Shown in pieces: positions 7,319-11,142 of a DNA stretch of 11,142 bases (position 1 is the stretch's first letter; the number at the start of each line of letters is the position of its first letter). Under the pieces are notes generated by a model that saw only the letters and a list, made by a program, of their open reading frames with translations, was not told the DNA's origin and did not search any database. Position numbers and translations under genes: made by a program. The DNA is from an uncultured bacterium. Its GTDB lineage: Bacteria; Bacillota; Clostridia; Lachnospirales; Lachnospiraceae. The stretch is from positions 1 to 11,142 of the forward strand of contig CAJMNU010000043.1 of assembly GCA_905214855.1 (NCBI GenBank), read 5' to 3'.

Positions 7319-7732
7319 TTAGTGTGTATTATACTGAAAATAATTTTTTCCAAATAAAATTCCGGCTAAGAGCAGAGAGGAACCTAAACCAGTATAAAAT
7401 ACTGCGATAAAGCGTTCTGGAGCAAGAGAAGATGCTCGCAGATATATACCGCCACTCATCATGATTGCCATAATAATAGATGATTTTATATCAAAAAATT
7501 TCATAAAAAAGTGTCGTTTTTCTTTATAATTTTGGATTCGCTCTGTATGTTTTTTTACAAGGTGTCCAAAAACAAAATATTGAAAAATAGCAAAAACAAG
7601 GATAGAGAGTACAACATTTATGATTGAAATATAGGGTGGATAGGACAGGATTCCTATTCTTACAATATTAAATCCTGCAAGAAACCATACTATACAGGCA
7701 ATGAGTAATAATGTTTTTTTCTTTACTTTCAT
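7319..7732 (-). CDS. Small hypothetical membrane protein with four predicted helices
   Basis: A 137-residue protein with a basic start (MKVKKK) and hydrophobic segments at about 7-27, 36-56, 84-99 and 109-127. A basic, polar loop (58-80, HLVKKHTERIQNYKEKRH) separates the two hairpins and probably faces the cytoplasm. I know the opening TLLLIACIVWFLAGFNIVRIG as a pattern in uncharacterised clostridial membrane proteins, without known function. AAAGGAGG stands 10 nt before the ATG at 7732, a very good ribosome site. It is transcribed alone, opposite to its neighbours, from a near-perfect promoter with an overlapping palindromic operator, so strong inducible expression is expected once a repressor leaves. 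No regulator gene is in the window. Transporter, stress or efflux accessory roles are all possible and none is supported. Confidence 0.85.
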   Translation of the reverse strand: MKVKKKTLLLIACIVWFLAGFNIVRIGILSYPPYISIINVVLSILVFAIFQYFVFGHLVKKHTERIQNYKEKRHFFMKFFDIKSSIIMAIMMSGGIYLRASSLAPERFIAVFYTGLGSSLLLAGILFGKNYFQYNTH

Positions 7733-7826
7733 TATATGAAAACCTCCTTTATAAAAAAAGTGAAAGTTTTTGAAAACAAAAACGGATGTTCCATTGATAT
7801 ATGGTTATCAGTTTTTCTAGTTTATA

Positions 7827-7843
7827 AATGAACAATGTTCATT
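7827..7843. promoter_or_regulatory. 17-nt TetR-style operator
   Basis: AATGAAC-ATT-GTTCATT (minus-strand reading) is a perfect 7+7 inverted repeat with a 3-nt centre. It begins within the last bases of the TATAAT box and covers the predicted start of transcription, the classic position for repression by a TetR/AcrR-type dimer. The regulator type is inferred from size and placement; no such gene is present here. Confidence 0.65.
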
Positions 7844-7868
7844 ATACAGGGATTTTGTGATTTGTCAA
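7841..7868 (-). promoter_or_regulatory. Consensus sigma-A promoter of the membrane protein gene
   Basis: On the minus strand TTGACA (7863-7868), 16 nt, TATAAT (7841-7846): both boxes are perfect consensus. Transcription would start near 7834, inside the operator, with a leader of about 100 nt before the ATG at 7732. This is the strongest promoter seen in the window. Confidence 0.8.
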
Positions 7869-8126
7869 TATTTAATTTGTTGTGATTGTTTGTTATGATC
7901 CCATATGGTTGTTAGAGTTTTTGACATGATAGAAGATAATAAAAGGTGATAAAAATAAAGATAGTTTGGGTTGCTGTGGTACATCAAATGTCAAGTCATA
8001 TGTTTTATGAATTGGAAAATCATTATGATAGAGACTTCCAAATTCTTAGAATGTTTTGAATAGAAAAATTGTTGATAATATAGTATAATAAGTACAGCTT
8101 TTAGTGGACATTATGGTGAGTTGCAG
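7869..8126. other. Gene-poor stretch before the decayed HTH gene
   Basis: No supported gene. A frame starting GTG at 7946 and stopping at 8059 encodes 37 residues (including VWVAVVHQM and YELENHYDRDFQILRMF) that look protein-like, but it lacks a ribosome site and I do not recognise it. It may be a remnant of the same decayed locus as the pseudogene that follows. Confidence 0.4.
8084..8089 (+). promoter_or_regulatory. Candidate -10 box upstream of the decayed HTH gene
   Basis: A perfect TATAAT lies about 38 nt before the pseudogene ATG. The -35 position (8061-8066, TAGAAA) is poor. If active, it would now drive the helicase-nuclease operon through a leader of nearly 290 nt that contains the dead gene. 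Confidence 0.35.
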
Positions 8127-8281
8127 ATGAGATATTTTGCAGTTGCAGAGCTAGCAAAAAAATGGAATGTATTAGGGCATAGTGTAAGTATTGTGTGTAT
8201 GGAAGAGTGAATTGTGCGTTTCTTACTGGAAAGACTTAGAATGTTCCAGAAAATGCAAAAAAGCCTGAATAGTCTAATTTA
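8127..8281 (+). pseudogene. Decayed small helix-turn-helix protein gene
   Basis: The ATG at 8127 (GGTGAG 6 nt upstream) opens 27 codons, MRYFAVAELAKKWNV followed by a stop at 8210. In another frame the sequence continues GRVNCAFLTGKT (8201-8236), a TAG at 8237, NVPENAKKPE (8240-8269), a TAG at 8270, then SNL. Together these rebuild a small HTH cassette familiar from clostridia: (V/S)AE(L/M)A.KWGVSERSVRNYC, then GRVPGAFLTGKTWNIP, then ENAEKPERSN. A small deletion near 8199-8200 shifts the frame, the Trp of GKTW became TAG, and the Arg of KPER became TAG. Such cassettes occur free-standing or fused to Fic-type or NTPase genes. It stands directly before the nuclease-helicase gene and was probably its partner or regulator. 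The ancestral sequence is from memory of the family, not from a search. Confidence 0.75.
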
Positions 8282-8382
8282 AGAAGAGAAACAATCCATT
8301 TGAACTTATGGTAAGGATTTGTTGTGTCTTAAATGTCAGAATGGATAACATTGTTAAACACTGGAGAAAAGAGGTTTTGCTT

Positions 8383-10254
8383 ATGATTGTATATTCTGGT
8401 ATAAAAAGTGATTTTCTTGTAGCTGTTGAAGCAGATGCTATTGCTTCTGAAATTGAAGAAAATATTTATAAAAAAATGCATAAAAGAACAGCATCCAATG
8501 AGTTCCGTTCATGGGAAAATTCATTGGAGTATATGTATAAGGTTTTGAATGATAGAGAAATTCCAGAAGATGCAGGCATAGCTATTGAATATAACATTCC
8601 ACAAACCTCAAAACGTGTTGATTTTATTATTTCTGGCTATAATGAAAATAAAGATCCGAATGTGATTATTGTTGAATTGAAACAGTGGGATAAGATTAAG
8701 GCTGTTGAAGGACAAGATGCATTGGTGGAAGCATTCACAGGTGGAGCGCTTCGTAAGGTAGTACATCCTTCTTATCAGGCATGGTCTTATAAGACGATGA
8801 TTGAAGACTATAATTCACATGTTCAGGAATACAGTATTATGTTACATCCTTGTGTGTATCTTCATAATTATCGAAAATCTAAGCCAGATAAATTGGAACA
8901 ACCTCAGTATAAAGAATATTTGGATGAAGCGCCTATTTATGGACGTGGTGAGGTATTAAAGTTTCGAGACTATATTAAAAAAGCTGTGGTCTATGGTGAT
9001 AAAAAAGAAATACTCTATGAAATGGATCATGAAAAGATAAAACCATCAAAAAGTTTGCAGGATTCCATCAAAAGTATGATTGAAGGTAATCAGGAATTTG
9101 TTATGCTGGATGAACAGAAAGTGGTTTATGAAGAAATACTTCTTAAGTCAATGAAATGCATGAAAGATCAGAGAAAACGTACCATTATTGTAGTTGGAGG
9201 TCCTGGAACTGGCAAGAGCGTTGTTGCAATTAATCTTCTGGCAAAATTAACACAGGAAGGACAGTTTGTACAGTATACATCCAAGAATAGTGCACCAAGA
9301 AATGTATATGCAAAAAAACTGACTGGATATAGAAAGAGCAGCATTCAAAATATGTTTAAAGGATCTGGTTCATATATAGAAGTAGAAGCAAATTTAATTG
9401 ATACCATTTTATGTGATGAAGCTCATAGACTGAATGAAAAATCTGGACTGTACAAAATGGCAGGAGAAAATCAGGTGAAGGAAATTATCAATTCATGTTT
9501 GTGTAGTGTGTTTTTTATTGATGAAGGTCAGAGGGTAACATTAAAAGATATAGGAAGTGTAAGTGAAATAAAAAAATGGGCAGAAAGTTTGGGAGCAGAA
9601 GTGTCAGAAATGGAATTGGTATCTCAATTTCGTTGTAATGGATCCAATGGTTATTTGGCTTGGCTGGATGATACATTAGAGATCAGACCAACAGCAAATC
9701 ATGATTTATGGGATATAGATTATGATATTCGAGTCTTGGATTCGCCAAAAGAAGTTAGAGATTTAATTATTGAAAAAAATAAGTCTTCTAATAGAGCACG
9801 AATTCTTGCTGGATATTGTTGGGAATGGATTAAAAGTGGTAAGAGAAAGACGGATGTGCATGATATTGTGATTGGTGATTTTGGTATGAGTTGGAACTTG
9901 GATAATACGCAGACATTTGCAATTGATCCAAATTCAGTAAATGAGATTGGATGTATTCATACCTCACAAGGATTGGAATTTGATTATGTAGGAGTAATTA
10001 TTGGGGATGATATGCGATTTGAAGATAATCATATAGTGACTGATTTTAATAAACGAGCAAAGACAGATCAGTCCTTAAAGGGAATCAAGAAATTATATAA
10101 AGAAAATCCCCAAAAAGCTTTGAAAGAAGCAGATGAGATTATCAAGAATACATATCGTACATTGATGACCAGAGGCATGAAAGGATGTTATATTTATTGT
10201 ACAGACTCTAATTTAGCAGATTATCTTAAAAAAAGTATTGGAAAAGGGGAGTAA
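8383..10254 (+). CDS. DUF2075 / Schlafen-group-3 helicase with N-terminal PD-(D/E)XK nuclease domain
   Basis: A 623-residue protein. Residues 65-101 carry a PD-(D/E)XK core: IEYNIP (Glu69), RVDFII (Asp80) and VELKQW (Glu98, Lys100). From about 265 follows a superfamily-1-type ATPase: Walker A GGPGTGKS (272-279), Walker B LCDEAH (343-348), motif III FIDEGQR (378-384), motif IV SQFRCN (414-419), motif V HTSQGLEFDYVGVI (526-539), and motif VI YRTLMTRGMKG (591-601). This is the DUF2075 architecture (COG3410, now called Schlafen group-3 helicase). It likely moves on DNA or RNA and cuts it; defence use is inferred. The frame is open from 8308, but GAGG at 8371-8374, 8 nt before the ATG at 8383, and the family-like start MIVYSGIKSDF favour 8383. 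All catalytic residues are present. The MazG-like gene starts 5 nt after the stop. Confidence 0.92.
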   Translation: MIVYSGIKSDFLVAVEADAIASEIEENIYKKMHKRTASNEFRSWENSLEYMYKVLNDREIPEDAGIAIEYNIPQTSKRVDFIISGYNENKDPNVIIVELKQWDKIKAVEGQDALVEAFTGGALRKVVHPSYQAWSYKTMIEDYNSHVQEYSIMLHPCVYLHNYRKSKPDKLEQPQYKEYLDEAPIYGRGEVLKFRDYIKKAVVYGDKKEILYEMDHEKIKPSKSLQDSIKSMIEGNQEFVMLDEQKVVYEEILLKSMKCMKDQRKRTIIVVGGPGTGKSVVAINLLAKLTQEGQFVQYTSKNSAPRNVYAKKLTGYRKSSIQNMFKGSGSYIEVEANLIDTILCDEAHRLNEKSGLYKMAGENQVKEIINSCLCSVFFIDEGQRVTLKDIGSVSEIKKWAESLGAEVSEMELVSQFRCNGSNGYLAWLDDTLEIRPTANHDLWDIDYDIRVLDSPKEVRDLIIEKNKSSNRARILAGYCWEWIKSGKRKTDVHDIVIGDFGMSWNLDNTQTFAIDPNSVNEIGCIHTSQGLEFDYVGVIIGDDMRFEDNHIVTDFNKRAKTDQSLKGIKKLYKENPQKALKEADEIIKNTYRTLMTRGMKGCYIYCTDSNLADYLKKSIGKGE

Positions 10255-10259
10255 GGAAT

Positions 10260-10601
10260 ATGAGGCAGAGAACCATTAATCAGATTTTAAAATTTAGAGA
10301 TGATCGTGATTGGAAACAGTTTCATAATCCCAAGGATTTAGCAATTTCAATTTCCTTAGAAGCAGCAGAATTATTGGAAATTTTTCAGTGGAGTGCTGAA
10401 GATACCATTTGCTCAGAAAAAATTGATAAAATTAAAGAAGAGCTGGCAGATGTTGTAAATTATTGTGTGTTAATGGCAGATGCTTGTGGACTGGATTTGG
10501 ATGAGATTATAAAGGAAAAGCTGAAAAGCAATGATGAAAAATATCCGATTGAAAAGGCGAAAGGGAGTAAGGAAAAATATAATAATTTGAAATCAAAATG
10601 A
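10260..10601 (+). CDS. MazG-like / dCTPase-like nucleotide pyrophosphohydrolase
   Basis: A 113-residue all-alpha enzyme that should hydrolyse a nucleoside triphosphate to the monophosphate plus pyrophosphate. The metal-binding pattern ExxE...ExxD of the MazG superfamily is clear: Glu34 and Glu37 in SLEAAELLE, then Glu61 and Asp64 in EELADVVNY. The block RDWKQFHNPKDLAISISLEAAELLEIFQW resembles the RS21-C6/dCTPP1 branch, which prefers dCTP and modified dCTPs; the substrate is inferred from that resemblance. The length suits a single domain that works as a dimer or tetramer. GGGGAG at 10246-10251 within the upstream gene's end is 8 nt before the ATG, and only 5 nt separate the genes, so translation is coupled with the nuclease-helicase. 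A housekeeping role in clearing nucleotide pools is the alternative. Confidence 0.9.
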   Translation: MRQRTINQILKFRDDRDWKQFHNPKDLAISISLEAAELLEIFQWSAEDTICSEKIDKIKEELADVVNYCVLMADACGLDLDEIIKEKLKSNDEKYPIEKAKGSKEKYNNLKSK

Positions 10602-10622
10602 AGTTCCTTTAGCTTTGAGAAG

Positions 10623-10640
10623 ATGGTGTTTTAACACCAT
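10623..10640 (+). terminator. Hairpin after the pyrophosphohydrolase gene
   Basis: ATGGTGTT-TT-AACACCAT is a perfect 8+8 inverted repeat 21 nt after the stop at 10601. What follows (AATTATAACTT) is A/T-rich but has no T-run, so it may be a weak terminator or an RNA 3'-end stabiliser. Confidence 0.4.
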
Positions 10641-10684
10641 AATTATAACTTGTGGAATCGTAATCTCAAACAAGCATCAGCTAG

Positions 10685-10725
10685 TAAAAGTTTAATTTTG
10701 CCATACATGCAAAAATTTACTTTTA
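10685..10725. repeat. Imperfect 17-bp inverted repeat upstream of the phosphatase gene
   Basis: TAAAAGTTTAATTTTGC (10685-10701) and GCAAAAATTTACTTTTA (10709-10725) pair at 14 of 17 positions around the loop CATACAT. The mismatches cluster in the middle. It could form an A/U-rich hairpin in the DNA-level spacer before the phosphatase gene, or be a decayed mobile-element end. Confidence 0.45.
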
Positions 10726-10744
10726 AAGAGTGCGAGAATATATA
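10716..10744 (+). promoter_or_regulatory. Weak candidate promoter for the phosphatase gene
   Basis: TTTACT (10716-10721), 17 nt, TATATA (10739-10744). Both boxes match consensus at four of six positions, and the -35 falls within the right arm of the inverted repeat. The spacing is good but in such A/T-rich sequence chance matches are common. Confidence 0.25.
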
Positions 10745-10872
10745 AAGTGTTATTTGATTATGATACTTTGTGAAAAATCGAAAAATGTGGAGTTAATTGT
10801 TAATTAGAACTTGCTAGCTACTAGAAAATAGAGTAAATAACAGGATTTTAATCCAAGTATAGGAGATGAAAA

Positions 10873-11142
10873 ATGATAAAAATACTTTTTATTTGCCATG
10901 GCAATATCTGTCGCTCTACAATGTGTGAGAGTGTTTTTACTTACATGATCAAGAAAAGAGATATAGCAGATCAATTTATTGTTGATTCTGCTGCTACTAG
11001 TACAGAAGAGATTGGAAATCCGCCACATAGGGGAACTGTAAATAAATTAAAACAGGTAAATATTCCATTAGTACCTCACAGAGCAAGACAGATTACATGG
11101 AATGATTATAATAATTTTGATTATATTATTGGAATGGACGAA
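10873..11142 (+). CDS. Low-molecular-weight protein tyrosine phosphatase, N-terminal part
   Basis: The ATG at 10873 opens 90 uninterrupted codons that reach the window's right edge. The start MIKILFICHGNICRSTM contains the signature phosphate loop C-x5-R (Cys8 nucleophile, Arg14, then Ser15), placed within ten residues of the N-terminus as always in this family. Further family marks are DSAATSTEEIGNPPH (43-57), where small enzymes have the SAGT..w..g..p stretch, and HRARQI (70-75). The enzyme dephosphorylates phosphotyrosine proteins in the cytosol by a cysteinyl-phosphate intermediate. The acid-catalyst DP loop should follow beyond the window. AGGAG (10861-10865) is 7 nt before the ATG. It lies 271 nt after the preceding gene, beyond two inverted repeats, so it is probably a separate transcription unit. 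Arsenate reductases of the ArsC/LMWP type are a less likely alternative. Confidence 0.93.
   Translation, partial: MIKILFICHGNICRSTMCESVFTYMIKKRDIADQFIVDSAATSTEEIGNPPHRGTVNKLKQVNIPLVPHRARQITWNDYNNFDYIIGMDE

Noticed and set aside
7946..8059. 37-codon GTG-started frame in the gene-poor stretch
   Set aside because: Looks slightly protein-like but has no ribosome site, no recognisable family and no partner frame; kept only as a possible remnant.
10804..11028. Minus-strand open frame at the right end
   Set aside because: Overlaps the phosphatase gene, whose CHGNICRS signature fixes the coding strand.
1..11142. tRNA or rRNA genes
   Set aside because: No cloverleaf-like arm pattern with a T-loop GGTTCRA motif, and no rRNA-like conserved sequence, was seen by eye on either strand; a tRNAscan run would be decisive.

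Overview
The window reads as a low-GC, AT-rich chromosome segment from an anaerobic clostridium, most probably a gut Lachnospiraceae. The evidence is the ATP-type PEP carboxykinase N-terminus, a flavodoxin-plus-2x[4Fe-4S] EFR1-type protein, paired cardiolipin synthases, strong AGGAGG-like ribosome sites and sigma-A promoters. No taxonomic search was possible, so this is inference.

Layout. 1-551 (minus): 5' part of pckA, running off the left edge. 552-937: AT-rich divergent promoter region. 938-1708 (plus): EFR1-type flavodoxin/ferredoxin. 1845-4848 (plus): two different cardiolipin synthases in tandem. 4943-7137 (plus): a two-gene unit, first an unrecognised protein with two copies of a ~100-residue module joined by a 3 x 36-nt tandem-repeat linker, then an overlapping PD-(D/E)XK nuclease with a possible DNA-modification-reader-like C-terminus. 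7270-7311: 18-bp perfect palindrome. 7319-7732 (minus): small four-helix membrane protein behind a consensus promoter (TTGACA-N16-TATAAT) whose -10 box is overlapped by a 17-nt TetR-style operator. 7869-8382: gene-poor stretch holding a decayed helix-turn-helix gene. 8383-10601 (plus): a two-gene unit, DUF2075/Schlafen-group-3 helicase with an N-terminal PD-(D/E)XK domain, followed by a MazG/dCTPase-like pyrophosphohydrolase. 10602-10872: two inverted repeats. 10873-11142 (plus): 5' part of a low-molecular-weight protein tyrosine phosphatase, cut by the right edge.

How it fits together. The edges are housekeeping or metabolic. The middle, about 4.9-10.6 kb, looks like an accessory or defence-type patch: two separate nuclease-containing operons, a dead DNA-binding gene in front of one of them, a palindrome resembling insertion-sequence ends, and a repressor-controlled membrane gene. 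The best candidates for undescribed biology are the duplicated-module protein coupled to the PD-(D/E)XK nuclease, and the nuclease-helicase plus nucleotide pyrophosphohydrolase pair. Anti-phage or anti-plasmid roles are inference from domain content, not shown by the sequence.
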